NCBI GenBank assembly: GCA_902490095.1
Contig: CABUCQ010000094.1
Location: 1-8,125 of the forward strand
DNA from: an uncultured Collinsella sp.
GTDB taxonomy: Bacteria > Actinomycetota > Coriobacteriia > Coriobacteriales > Coriobacteriaceae
Length of the DNA stretch: 8,125 nucleotides
Direction of reading: 5' to 3'
Below are positions 1 to 6,050 of the stretch, in pieces (within the stretch, counting starts at the first letter, position 1; each line of letters starts with the position of its first letter). The notes beneath the pieces were generated by a model. That model was not told where the DNA came from. It made no database searches and saw nothing but the letters and a program-made list of their open reading frames with translations. A program made the translations under genes and the position numbers.

Positions 1-2
1 TC

Positions 3-114
3 GACGCTGCAAACGCCCCTAAGCGGCAATCTGCCTTTCAATCGTCGGGCATGGCCAGAAGGCCTATGCCCTCCTCTTTCAAGGCACATTGCTCGCTTAG
101 GGGCGTTTTCGCTG
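3..114 (+). repeat. Structured repeat element, copy 1 (long imperfect hairpin)
   Basis: This is a long hairpin homologous to 3095-3207, in the same orientation. The outer stem is a perfect 15 bp (11-25 with 94-108). It continues through GCAAT/ATTGC (26-30 with 88-92), a C-C mismatch, and TGCCTT/AAGGCA (32-37 with 81-86). An internal loop follows, then an apical hairpin (GGGCAT 47-52 with ATGCCC 66-71, GGCC 53-56 with GGCC 61-64, loop AGAA). The flanks GACGCTGC (3-10) and TCGCTG (109-114) are shared with copy 2. Four Ts end the 3' arm (106-109), too few for a convincing terminator. It lies downstream of the minus-strand HAD gene. Anything to its left is outside the window. The strand given is the one on which copy 2 follows rnpB; the transcribed strand is not known. 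A structured RNA, a terminator-like 3' element or a dispersed palindromic repeat are all possible. Confidence 0.85.
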
Positions 115-160
115 ACTTATGCTCAACCTGTGGCGCTTTTTTTGGAGCGAGGGAGGGGTC

Positions 161-919
161 CTACGACAGTTCGTCGGCTACTTGGTGTTCGTAGAAGGCT
201 TCTACTACGGCGTTAAAGTCGCGGGCGAAGTCTTCCATGGTTCCGCGCCAGGTGGCTCGGCTGGGCTTGCCCTGGCCCACAAAGGCGGTTTGGATGCCGC
301 AATCGGGGGACGGGAAGTCGCGTTTGGGGTCGTTGCCCACCATAAGGACCTCGTGTGGCTCGAGCCCCATCACCTGAAGCTGCTCTAGATAGTAGGTGGC
401 ATCGGGCTTGCATCGGGTGGCGTTTCCCATGTGCGTCACGAGTTCAAAGGGGGCGTCGGCCAGGTCGCCCCAGCCCATGCGGCACTCGATGGCCCCCTGG
501 GGAAAGCTGGGGTTGGTAAAGAGCGCACAACGCAGTCCAGCGTCCTGTACGGCCTGGAGCGCGGCGTGCGCGCCCGGCATAGCGTGGGCGTTAATGAGTT
601 CGTCATTCTTGTACGGAAGAACTTCGCGGTCGTAGTAAGTAAACGCCTCGTAGATGAAGGGATCGGAGAGGCAGATGCCGCACCTGTGCTCGACCTCGGT
701 GCGGTAAAACTCAAGATTGGTGCGGTTATCCGTGCCGCTGCGGCGATTGGCGTTGAGGTCGACCAGGATGGTGCCGAGGCGTGCCATCGTGCCACCGCGA
801 CTGCGGCGCCCGATATCCGCGAGCATCGAAGAGACATCCTTAAAATAGCGAAGGATGAACGCGTTAAGGTTGATGCTAAGAAGCGTTTCGTCCATATCGA
901 AAACGACTGCTTTGAGCAC
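161..919 (-). CDS. HAD-superfamily hydrolase (probable small-molecule phosphatase)
   Basis: The 252-residue product is a probable cytoplasmic Mg2+-dependent phosphohydrolase; its substrate cannot be read from sequence. All four HAD motifs are visible. Motif I is DMDET with nucleophile Asp8 and acid/base Asp10 at the extreme N-terminus. Motif II is LFTNPS with Thr135. Motif III is Lys171 in CKPD. Motif IV is GNDPKRD with Asp197 and Asp201. The roughly 95 residues between Asp10 and about position 112 fit a helical C1-type cap. I chose the GTG start at 919 because AGAAAGGTG lies 5 nt upstream and because HAD proteins normally begin just before motif I. The frame stays open to an ATG at 1090, which would add 57 residues with no recognisable domain, so a longer form is possible but less likely. 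It is divergent from rpsA, and no T-tract terminator was found after its stop. HAD membership is near certain; the subfamily is open. Confidence 0.9.
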   Translation of the reverse strand: MLKAVVFDMDETLLSINLNAFILRYFKDVSSMLADIGRRSRGGTMARLGTILVDLNANRRSGTDNRTNLEFYRTEVEHRCGICLSDPFIYEAFTYYDREVLPYKNDELINAHAMPGAHAALQAVQDAGLRCALFTNPSFPQGAIECRMGWGDLADAPFELVTHMGNATRCKPDATYYLEQLQVMGLEPHEVLMVGNDPKRDFPSPDCGIQTAFVGQGKPSRATWRGTMEDFARDFNAVVEAFYEHQVADELS

Positions 920-1234
920 GCGGGCACCTTTCTCGAAAAATCGATCTAGAATCGTTGGCTCCGGATACTTTACCCCAAAGCCGAATGCCTGGCTGGTTAT
1001 CGTCAAGTTGCGGAGACGTGTGTTCATAAGATTACGAAAAAGTCTCCACACGAGTAAAAAATCGCAGTTCACGCTTGAAATCGAACTCATTTCCCCGTAA
1101 CCTATACGAACGTGATTGCATAAGCGTCACATTAGTATCTGTCGGCTCCCGAGTGTTCCTAAACGTTGTGTGCTTGTCGCACCCTTCTGTAGGTCCTAGC
1201 AATCGGGGCCCCGTAGTTCGAAAGGGGTCCACCT
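920..1234. other. Divergent intergenic region, HAD gene / rpsA
   Basis: This gap of 315 bases separates two divergent genes and must hold promoters for both. I could not place a convincing -35/-10 pair on either strand. A TAGTAT (1133-1138) could be a -10 for rpsA, but no good -35 lies 16-18 bp upstream. The region also holds two overlapping inverted repeats (1012-1052) and a GC-rich palindrome, CGGGGCCCCG (1204-1213), close to the rpsA ribosome binding site. The part from 920 to 1090 is open in the HAD frame. Confidence 0.5.
1207..1230 (+). promoter_or_regulatory. Possible hairpin covering the rpsA Shine-Dalgarno
   Basis: GGCCCC (1207-1212) can pair with GGGG-T-CC (1224-1230, T1228 bulged). 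This encloses the AAAGGGG ribosome binding site (1221-1227) of the TTG-started rpsA. The stem is 6 bp with an 11-nt loop. E. coli S1 is known to control its own translation; whether this stem does something similar here is inference. In GC-rich DNA a short stem can arise by chance. Confidence 0.3.
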
Positions 1235-2401
1235 TTGAGTGAGATTCAGAACTCGTCCATTTTCTCTCTTGACGATGTCAACGAGGAGGAGATGAACAAC
1301 CTCATCGACGGTACGATTACCGACTTTGATGAGGGCGATCTCGTTAACGGCACTGTCGTTAAGATCGAGCATGACGAGGTGCTCGTTGACATCGGATTCA
1401 AGTCCGAGGGCGTTATCCCGGTCCGCGAGCTGTCCATCCGCAAGGACGCTAACCCTGCAGACATCGTTGCACTCGGTGATCCCATCGAGGCTCTGGTACT
1501 CCAGAAGGAGGACAAGGACGGTCGTCTGGTCCTGTCCAAGAAGCGTGCCGAGTACGAGCGTGCTTGGAACCGCATCGAGGAGAAGTTCAACTCCGGCGAG
1601 AACGTTGAGGGCGAGGTTATCGAGGTTGTCAAGGGTGGCCTGATCCTCGACATCGGCCTGCGTGGCTTCCTGCCCGCCTCCCTCGTCGACCTCCGTCGCG
1701 TCAAGGACCTCACCTCCTACATGGGCACCCGCATCGAGGCCCGCGTCATCGAGATGGACCGCAACCGCAACAACGTCGTCCTCTCCCGTCGCGTCGTGCT
1801 CGAGGAGTCCCGTAAGGCCGAGCGTTCCGAGATCCTGTCCAAGCTCAAGTCTGGCATGCGTCTCCAGGGCACCGTTTCCTCCATCGTCGACTTCGGCGCC
1901 TTCGTCGACCTCGGTGGTATCGACGGCCTCATCCACATTTCCGAGCTCTCCTGGAACCACGTCAACCATCCTTCCGAGGTTGTCAAGGTCGGCCAGGAGG
2001 TCGAGGTCGAGGTTCTCGACGTCGATCTCAACCGCGAGCGCATCTCCCTGGGTCTCAAGCAGACCACCGAGGATCCGTGGCGCGCACTGGTCAAGAAGTA
2101 CCCCGTCGGCGCTATCGTCGAGGGCACTGTGACCAAGCTTGTCCCGTTCGGCGCTTTCGTCGATCTGGGCGAGGGCATCGAGGGCCTGGTGCACATCTCC
2201 GAGATGGCCAACAAGCACGTCGATCAGCCTTCTCAGGTCACCCACGTGGGCGACAAGGTTCAGGTCAAGGTCATGGAGATCGACCTCGACCGTCGTCGTA
2301 TCTCCCTGTCCATGAAGTCCGCTGCTGAGACTCTGGGCGTCGAGATCGAGGTTACCCCGCTGCCTTCCGAGAAGAAGGACGAGGAGACCGACGCCGAGTA
2401 A
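1235..2401 (+). CDS. rpsA: 30S ribosomal protein S1, four S1 domains
   Basis: The 388-residue protein is built from four S1 (OB-fold, RNA-binding) repeats at about residues 34-103, 121-186, 207-275 and 292-361. Repeats 3 and 4 carry the clearest signature: V.DFGAFVDLGG.DGLIHISELS in repeat 3 and the parallel VPFGAFVDLGEGIEGLVHISEM in repeat 4. The N-terminus (1-33) is acidic, and the tail ends in a charged KKDEETDAE-like stretch. S1 helps mRNA bind to the small subunit and start translation. At 388 residues and four repeats it is shorter than the six-repeat proteobacterial protein and close to the short S1 homologues of Gram-positives. The start is TTG at 1235, supported by AAAGGGG 7 nt upstream; no in-frame ATG fits. 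Codon choice is strongly biased to C/G-ending codons (GTC, CTC, ATC, AAG), as expected for a highly expressed gene. It is monocistronic, ending in a strong terminator at 2426-2460. Confidence 0.95.
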   Translation: MSEIQNSSIFSLDDVNEEEMNNLIDGTITDFDEGDLVNGTVVKIEHDEVLVDIGFKSEGVIPVRELSIRKDANPADIVALGDPIEALVLQKEDKDGRLVLSKKRAEYERAWNRIEEKFNSGENVEGEVIEVVKGGLILDIGLRGFLPASLVDLRRVKDLTSYMGTRIEARVIEMDRNRNNVVLSRRVVLEESRKAERSEILSKLKSGMRLQGTVSSIVDFGAFVDLGGIDGLIHISELSWNHVNHPSEVVKVGQEVEVEVLDVDLNRERISLGLKQTTEDPWRALVKKYPVGAIVEGTVTKLVPFGAFVDLGEGIEGLVHISEMANKHVDQPSQVTHVGDKVQVKVMEIDLDRRRISLSMKSAAETLGVEIEVTPLPSEKKDEETDAE

Positions 2402-2425
2402 ATCGGTTTGACGATCACTTGTTTT

Positions 2426-2460
2426 AAGGGATCCGTCCGCAATGGACGGGTCCCTTTTTT
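2426..2460 (+). terminator. Intrinsic terminator of rpsA
   Basis: GGGATCCGTCC (2428-2438) pairs with GGACGGGTCCC (2444-2454) around the 5-nt loop GCAAT, with one T-G wobble in an 11-bp stem. Six Ts follow directly (2455-2460). It begins 25 nt after the rpsA stop codon. Confidence 0.93.
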
Positions 2461-2689
2461 GCATTTGCTGCTGAGGTGCGCGATGCTGCCCGGGCTGTCC
2501 ACAGGCTATTGGGTTGTCAGTGCATGAAAAATGCCGACATCCCGCCTCGGGGAGGAGGCGGGAACACACCGAGTAGACGGAGGGGTGTGGAGCGCGGTCG
2601 CGTCTCGACTGACGACGTTGCCCATCGACAGGACCATTGTAGCGCATGGCGGTTCTTGGTTTATCGTGTCGAGCGTTTGCGTTGTGCCA
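2461..2689. other. Gene-free spacer before rnpB with a cluster of small hairpins
   Basis: I see no supported coding region here; open frames either run into rnpB or have no ribosome binding site. Four short stems lie one after another: 2515-2539 (TGTC/GACA plus GCAT/ATGC), 2540-2563 (9 bp, TCCCGCCTC/GAGGCGGGA, loop GGGGAG), 2565-2589 (CACACC/GGTGTG) and 2597-2609 (GTCG/CGAC). None is followed by a T-tract. They may be chance structures in GC-rich DNA or part of a short unannotated RNA. Confidence 0.45.
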
Positions 2690-2716
2690 TTGCCTGCGGC
2701 AACGGTGTGTTACACT
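2690..2716 (+). promoter_or_regulatory. Probable rnpB promoter
   Basis: TACACT (2711-2716) is a good -10 hexamer placed 8 nt before the first base of the P1 stem of RNase P RNA, so initiation there would give the expected 5' end directly. A TTGCCT (2690-2695) is the best -35, but the 15-bp spacing is short. Confidence 0.45.
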
Positions 2717-2724
2717 CTTGCACT

Positions 2725-3086
2725 GCTGAGTGGGCCAGACGGTCGCGCGATGTGCTGCTTGCAGCACGCGTGAGGAAAGTCCGGGCTCCAGAGGGCGGGA
2801 TGCCGGCTAACGGCCGGGCGGAGTGATCCGACGGAAAGCGCCGCAGAAAAGAAGACTCCCACCTGCGCCGCAAGGCGTAAAGGGAAAAGCTGAAACGGTG
2901 GTGTAAGAGACCACCAGCGTCGTGGTAACACGGCGGCTTGGCAAGCCCCATCCGGAGCAAGCGCGAATAGGAACGCTATGGGCCGGCCCGGTCCGCGTTC
3001 GGGTAGCGTGCGTGGAACTGCACGGTAACGTGCAGACAAGATAAATGACCGTTCACGACAGAACCCGGCTTATCGGCCCACTCAGC
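2725..3086 (+). ncRNA. rnpB: RNase P RNA, bacterial type A
   Basis: This is the catalytic RNA of ribonuclease P, which removes 5' leaders from precursor tRNAs. The ends are set by a 12-bp P1 helix: GCTGAGTGGGCC (2725-2736) pairs perfectly with GGCCCACTCAGC (3075-3086). Conserved core blocks are all in order: GAGGAAAGTCCGGGCTCC (2772-2789), GGAAAGCGCCGCAGAAAA (2833-2850), the hairpin GGTGGTGTAAGAGACCACC (about 2898-2916), GGAGCAAG...GAATAGG (about 2954-2971), and near the 3' end AGATAAATGACCG plus ACAGAACCCGGCTTAT. The length, about 362 nt, fits the type A class. Mature ends could differ by a few bases. A T-rich terminator is absent after 3086; the structured repeat at 3095-3207 takes its place. 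Confidence 0.97.
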
Positions 3087-3094
3087 ACTTTGTT

Positions 3095-3207
3095 GACGCT
3101 GCGAACCCGTCAGCGCGGCAATCTGCCTTTCAAGCCTTCGGGCATGACCATAAGGTCAATGCCCTTGTCTTTCAAGGCACCTTGCTCGCGCTGACGGGTT
3201 CTCGCTG
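3095..3207 (+). repeat. Structured repeat element, copy 2, directly after rnpB
   Basis: It starts 9 nt after the last P1 base of rnpB and has the same architecture as 3-114. The flanks are GACGCTGC (3095-3102) and TCGCTG (3202-3207). The outer stem is a perfect 15 bp (3103-3117 with 3187-3201). Inside lie GCAA/TTGC (3118-3121 with 3182-3185) and TGCCTT/AAGGCA, then an apical hairpin (GGGCAT 3140-3145 with ATGCCC 3159-3164; GACC 3146-3149 with GGTC 3154-3157; loop ATAA). Compared with copy 1, seven outer-stem pairs and one apical pair are replaced by other complementary pairs, while the inner strands are nearly unchanged. One inner pair (T30-A88 in copy 1) is lost here (T3122-C3181). The location suggests a role at the rnpB 3' end, but no T-tract follows the stem. 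Confidence 0.87.
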
Positions 3208-3270
3208 TTGGTGACGGTATTATTGGCGTTTCCGTTCTTGTTGGCGAGGTCAACGGTGCTGTCTTTGCCG

Positions 3271-3276
3271 TATTAT
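3271..3276 (+). promoter_or_regulatory. Possible -10 box for the yigZ-like gene
   Basis: TATTAT matches the -10 consensus at 5 of 6 positions and lies 43 nt before the TTG start. No convincing -35 lies 16-18 bp upstream. The same 9-mer, GTATTATTG, also occurs at 3217-3225, so there may be two alternative -10 boxes. Confidence 0.3.
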
Positions 3277-3319
3277 TGAGGCTGTTTGTTGCTGCGCTTT
3301 ATTTTGTTGAGGGGCTTTG

Positions 3320-3955
3320 TTGGACAGCTATTTTACTCTGCAATCGAATATTGAGGTTTCGGGCGAATTTGTGGACCGCAAGAGCCGGTTTATTGCCCAG
3401 CTGGTCCATATTGAGTCCGAGGATGAGGCGAATGCCTTTATCGAGACCGTTCGCAAACGTCATTACGACGCTCGACACAATGTTCCCGCGTGGATTTTGG
3501 TCGATGGACGCGAGCGTCAAAGCGATGACGGTGAGCCGAGCCGCACGAGCGGTATGCCGACGCTCGAGGTGTTGCGCGGCGCGGGGCTCAAAAATGTTTG
3601 CTGCGTAGTGACGCGCTATTTTGGTGGCACGCTGTTGGGGCCTGGTGGCTTGGTACGCGCCTATACCGCGGCGACGCAAGCGGCGGTGGCCGCGGCTCGG
3701 GAGGCCGGGCAGATCGTCGAGATGACGAGCGTCGTGCCTGTTGACGTGCATGTGGCCTATCCGCAGCATGAGCAGGTGCTTCGCTTGGCGCAGGATTCGG
3801 GTGCCAAGGTTTCGGATACCGATTACGCGGATGCCGTGACACTTCACTTGGTGTTTAAGGCGGGGGAGCAGGAGTCTTTTTGCGCCAGGATGCGCGAGCT
3901 TATGGCGGGGCGCGAGGAGATCGAGGTCGGTGCTCCCGTATTTGCCGAGTTCTAA
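3320..3955 (+). CDS. YigZ/IMPACT family protein (UPF0029 plus DUF1949)
   Basis: The 211-residue protein has the two-domain YigZ layout. The N-terminal IMPACT/UPF0029 domain (about 15-125) shows KSRFIA (21-26), the His/Asp/Glu-rich segment around ARHNVPAW (51-58), DDGEPSRTSGMP (69-80) and the family hallmark TRYFGG...LGPGGLVRAY (98-115). The C-terminal DUF1949-like ferredoxin-fold domain is at about 141-200. Relatives are linked to translation or stress control (eukaryotic IMPACT binds GCN1), but the bacterial role is not settled. Family members usually have SGTAG where this has SRTSG. Two adjacent TTG codons (3317, 3320) can start it, and an in-frame TGA at 3308 rules out anything earlier. 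I prefer 3320 because GAGGGG (3309-3314) is then 5 nt away rather than 2. It is monocistronic, with its own terminator. Confidence 0.92.
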   Translation: MDSYFTLQSNIEVSGEFVDRKSRFIAQLVHIESEDEANAFIETVRKRHYDARHNVPAWILVDGRERQSDDGEPSRTSGMPTLEVLRGAGLKNVCCVVTRYFGGTLLGPGGLVRAYTAATQAAVAAAREAGQIVEMTSVVPVDVHVAYPQHEQVLRLAQDSGAKVSDTDYADAVTLHLVFKAGEQESFCARMRELMAGREEIEVGAPVFAEF

Positions 3956-3958
3956 CGG

Positions 3959-4010
3959 CGACGGCCGGCGTGCTTTTGGATGGATCCCAAGCGCGCCGGC
4001 CGTCGTTTTT
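3959..4010 (+). terminator. Intrinsic terminator of the yigZ-like gene
   Basis: CGACGGCCGGCG (3959-3970) pairs perfectly with CGCCGGCCGTCG (3994-4005) over 12 bp. The loop is 23 nt, and five Ts follow (4006-4010). It begins 3 nt after the stop. It also lies between convergent genes, but the minus-strand side has no T-tract, so it is probably one-directional. Confidence 0.85.
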
Positions 4011-4022
4011 CTGTGCTGCCGT

Positions 4023-4469
4023 TTACTCGGCGAGCTGCTTTAGTACATCACAGGCGATTTCGACGGCATCGTCGATGCAGCCGGGGCAGCTGCGAAGCGG
4101 ACCCTTGTCCGATCCGATGCCCTTGAGCGTGCCGCAGACGGTCGTCGTGTTCTTCTCGCCAAAACGCTTGGCGATTTCGCGCGACAGTTTGTAGGTCTGG
4201 CCTTTGGTCTTGGGGTTTTCCATGCCGTCGCTCATCACAAAGCCCATGATGGCCACGGCGCCCGAGATGGCGCCGCAGGTTTCGGTCATGCCGCCCATGC
4301 CGGCGCCAAATCCCTCGGTGAGGGTAAAGGCGGTCTGGGGGTCGAGCCCGACGGCAGGTGCGAGCGTGCAGGCGACGGCCTGGGCGCAGTTAAAGCCACG
4401 GGCGTGGTATTCGGCAGCCTGAGCCTGACAGGCGTTGATGTCGAGCTGGGCCGTATCGATTTGCTTCAT
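4023..4469 (-). CDS. C_GCAxxG_C_C family small Cys-rich protein (putative redox protein)
   Basis: The 148-residue protein matches the C_GCAxxG_C_C family, known by its cysteine pattern and often annotated as redox-active; the biochemical role is poorly defined. Visible markers are GFNCAQAV with Cys28, Cys34, ETCGAISGA with Cys65, Cys112 (VCG), and the C-terminal pair Cys128-x-x-Cys131 (SCPGCIDDA), followed by Cys140. A glycine- and methionine-rich stretch (53-62) precedes Cys65. I see no signal peptide or membrane segment, so it is probably cytoplasmic. The ATG at 4469 has AAGGAGAC about 4 nt upstream, a strong ribosome binding site. The frame stays open to 4577, with an ATG at 4541 preceded by GAGG; that would add 24 residues and is less likely. 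It converges on the yigZ-like gene and diverges from the sulfhydrylase gene at 4700, which suggests, without proving it, a shared sulfur/thiol context. Confidence 0.87.
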   Translation of the reverse strand: MKQIDTAQLDINACQAQAAEYHARGFNCAQAVACTLAPAVGLDPQTAFTLTEGFGAGMGGMTETCGAISGAVAIMGFVMSDGMENPKTKGQTYKLSREIAKRFGEKNTTTVCGTLKGIGSDKGPLRSCPGCIDDAVEIACDVLKQLAE

Positions 4470-4572
4470 CGTTGTCTCCTTGTTCACGGTGTACCCGCCT
4501 ATGGTACCCGTGACGGGGCATGTAATCATCGAGAGCTTCATGTATGCCTCGTTTTTATCTATCGAACAAATG

Positions 4573-4626
4573 CCCAAGGCTTGAGATAAATACCCCTGAT
4601 CAATTTGTCCCTTAACCTACCTTGGG
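4573..4626. promoter_or_regulatory. Inverted repeat in the divergent control region
   Basis: CCCAAGG (4573-4579) and its exact complement CCTTGGG (4620-4626) are separated by 40 bp in the AT-richer middle of the 230-bp divergent gap. This could be a pair of operator half-sites or a looped operator. A 7-bp match at this distance may also be chance. Confidence 0.25.
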
Positions 4627-4632
4627 GATGGG

Positions 4633-4661
4633 TTGTGAGGGGTGCGGGGTAGCGGTATCGT
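4633..4661 (+). promoter_or_regulatory. Candidate promoter of the sulfhydrylase gene
   Basis: TTGTGA (4633-4638) and TATCGT (4656-4661) each match the -35 and -10 consensus at 4 of 6 positions, with the ideal 17-bp spacing. Transcription would start near 4668, giving a leader of about 30 nt. That is too short for a SAM riboswitch. Confidence 0.4.
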
Positions 4662-4699
4662 GAACCGGATAAAACGTAACCCAGGCAAGGGAGCTAGAT

Positions 4700-5983
4700 A
4701 TGAGCGAGCAGACCATCGGTACTACATGTGTTCAGGGCGGCTATCACCCGGGAGATGCCGAGCCGCGCCAGGTGCCCATTTACCAGTCCACCACGTGGAA
4801 ATACGACACGTCGGAGCACATGGGCAAGCTGTTTGACCTGGAGGAGTCTGGTTACTTCTACAGCCGTCTGCAGAACCCCACGTGCGATCTGGTTGCCGCC
4901 AAGATCTGCGAGATGGAGGGCGGCACCGCTGCGATGCTCACGAGCTCGGGCATGGCTGCGAACTTCCTCGCGATCTTTAACGTGGCCGGTGCCGGCGATC
5001 ACGTGGTCGCGAGCTCTGCCATCTATGGCGGTACCTACAACCTGCTCGCCCATACTATGGAGCGCATGGGTCTGACCTGCACGTTCGTTGCCCCCGACTG
5101 CACCGACGAGGAGCTCGAGGCAGCCTTTGAGCCCAATACCAAGCTCGTCTTTGGCGAGACGATCGCCAATCCCGCACTTGCCGTGCTCGATATTGAGCGC
5201 TTTGCCAAGGCCGCGCATGACCACGGCGTGCCGCTGATGGTCGATAACACCTTCCCGACGCCCGTGATGTGCCGCCCCTTTGAGTGGGGCGCCGACATCG
5301 TTACGCACTCCACCACCAAGTACATGGATGGACATGCTGCCTACCTGGGCGGCGTGATCGTCGACCACGGCCAGTTTGACTGGATGGCCCATGCGGACAA
5401 GTTCCCGGGTCTCACCACGCCCGACGAGAGCTACCACGGCGTGACCTATGCCGAGAAGTTCGGTCGTGAGGGCGCCTTCATTACCAAGGCAACCGCTCAG
5501 CTCATGCGCGACCTCGGCCCCATGCAGAACCCTCAGGCGGCCTTCTTCTTGAACAGCTCGCTCGAGAGCCTGCATGTGCGCATGCCGCGTCATTGCGAGA
5601 ACGGCCTGGCCGTTGCCAAGTTCCTGCAGAGTCATCCCAAGGTACGCTTCGTGAGCTATCCGGGCCTGGAGGGCGATAAGTACTACGACATCGCTCAGAA
5701 ATACATGCCCAACGGTACCTGCGGCGTTGTGAGCTTTGGCTTTAACGGTGGTCGCGCGGCGGCCGAGACCTTTATGAAGAGCCTCAAGCTCGCCCAGATC
5801 GCCACGCACGTGGCCGACGCCCGCACTTGCTGCCTGCATCCCGCTAATGCCACACATCGCCAGATGAACGATGAGGAGCTCATCGCCTGTGGCATCTCCG
5901 CCGACATGGTGCGCCTGTCGTGCGGCCTCGAGGACACGGCCGACTTGATTGCCGACCTTGAGCAGGCACTCGAGCAGTGCTAG
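4700..5983 (+). CDS. O-acetylhomoserine sulfhydrylase-type PLP enzyme
   Basis: The 427-residue protein is a fold-type I PLP enzyme of the Cys/Met metabolism family. The best fit is O-acetylhomoserine aminocarboxypropyltransferase (MetY type), which makes homocysteine from O-acetylhomoserine and sulfide, or methionine with methanethiol. The PLP lysine is Lys207 in THSTTKYMDGH. The cofactor-pocket aspartate is Asp182 (VDNTF). Other family marks are YSRLQNPT (54-61), SSGMAA (82-87), IYGGTY (108-113), the MetY-like PG.....DESYHG (236-246), HPANATHRQM (380-389) and Arg405 for the substrate carboxylate. Length matches MetY, and the long insert around 225-260 separates it from the ~380-residue cystathionine enzymes. 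Methionine gamma-lyase activity cannot be excluded. The ATG at 4700 has AAGGGAG 5 nt upstream. It is closed by a terminator at 6051-6097. The cytoplasm is the expected site. Confidence 0.9.
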   Translation: MSEQTIGTTCVQGGYHPGDAEPRQVPIYQSTTWKYDTSEHMGKLFDLEESGYFYSRLQNPTCDLVAAKICEMEGGTAAMLTSSGMAANFLAIFNVAGAGDHVVASSAIYGGTYNLLAHTMERMGLTCTFVAPDCTDEELEAAFEPNTKLVFGETIANPALAVLDIERFAKAAHDHGVPLMVDNTFPTPVMCRPFEWGADIVTHSTTKYMDGHAAYLGGVIVDHGQFDWMAHADKFPGLTTPDESYHGVTYAEKFGREGAFITKATAQLMRDLGPMQNPQAAFFLNSSLESLHVRMPRHCENGLAVAKFLQSHPKVRFVSYPGLEGDKYYDIAQKYMPNGTCGVVSFGFNGGRAAAETFMKSLKLAQIATHVADARTCCLHPANATHRQMNDEELIACGISADMVRLSCGLEDTADLIADLEQALEQC

Positions 5984-5996
5984 GCTAGCTCCGTAC

Positions 5997-6032
5997 AAGG
6001 CGCCGATGCTGGCAGAAAGCTTCGGCGACCTT
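5997..6032 (+). other. Hairpin between the sulfhydrylase stop and its terminator
   Basis: AAGGCGCCGA (5997-6006) pairs with TCGGCG-A-CCTT (6022-6032, one bulged A) in a 10-bp stem. It lacks a U-tract, so it is unlikely to terminate alone. It may protect the 3' end or be incidental. Confidence 0.45.
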
Positions 6033-6050
6033 TCGTTCCGATTCCGTAGG

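Noticed and set aside
3..114. Integron attC site
   Set aside because: attC sites also keep pairing with variable sequence, but the conserved GTTRRRY and RYYYAAC ends are absent, there is no integrase, and the neighbours are core genes.
2496..2504. DnaA-box-like CTGTCCACA
   Set aside because: Only 7 of 9 positions fit TTATCCACA and it stands alone, with no AT-rich unwinding region or origin genes.
1196..2767. Long minus-strand open frame opposite rpsA (523 codons)
   Set aside because: It is a mirror of rpsA codon bias: highly biased C/G-ending codons leave the opposite strand open. Its product is low-complexity, rich in Asp/Leu/Val, crosses the rpsA terminator, and matches no family I know.
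3..3207. CRISPR repeats
   Set aside because: Only two copies, 3 kb apart, each a long hairpin; no regular spacers or cas genes.
4662..4699. SAM riboswitch or T-box before the sulfhydrylase gene
   Set aside because: The leader from the best promoter candidate is about 30 nt, and no aptamer-like pairing or T-box sequence is visible in the gap.
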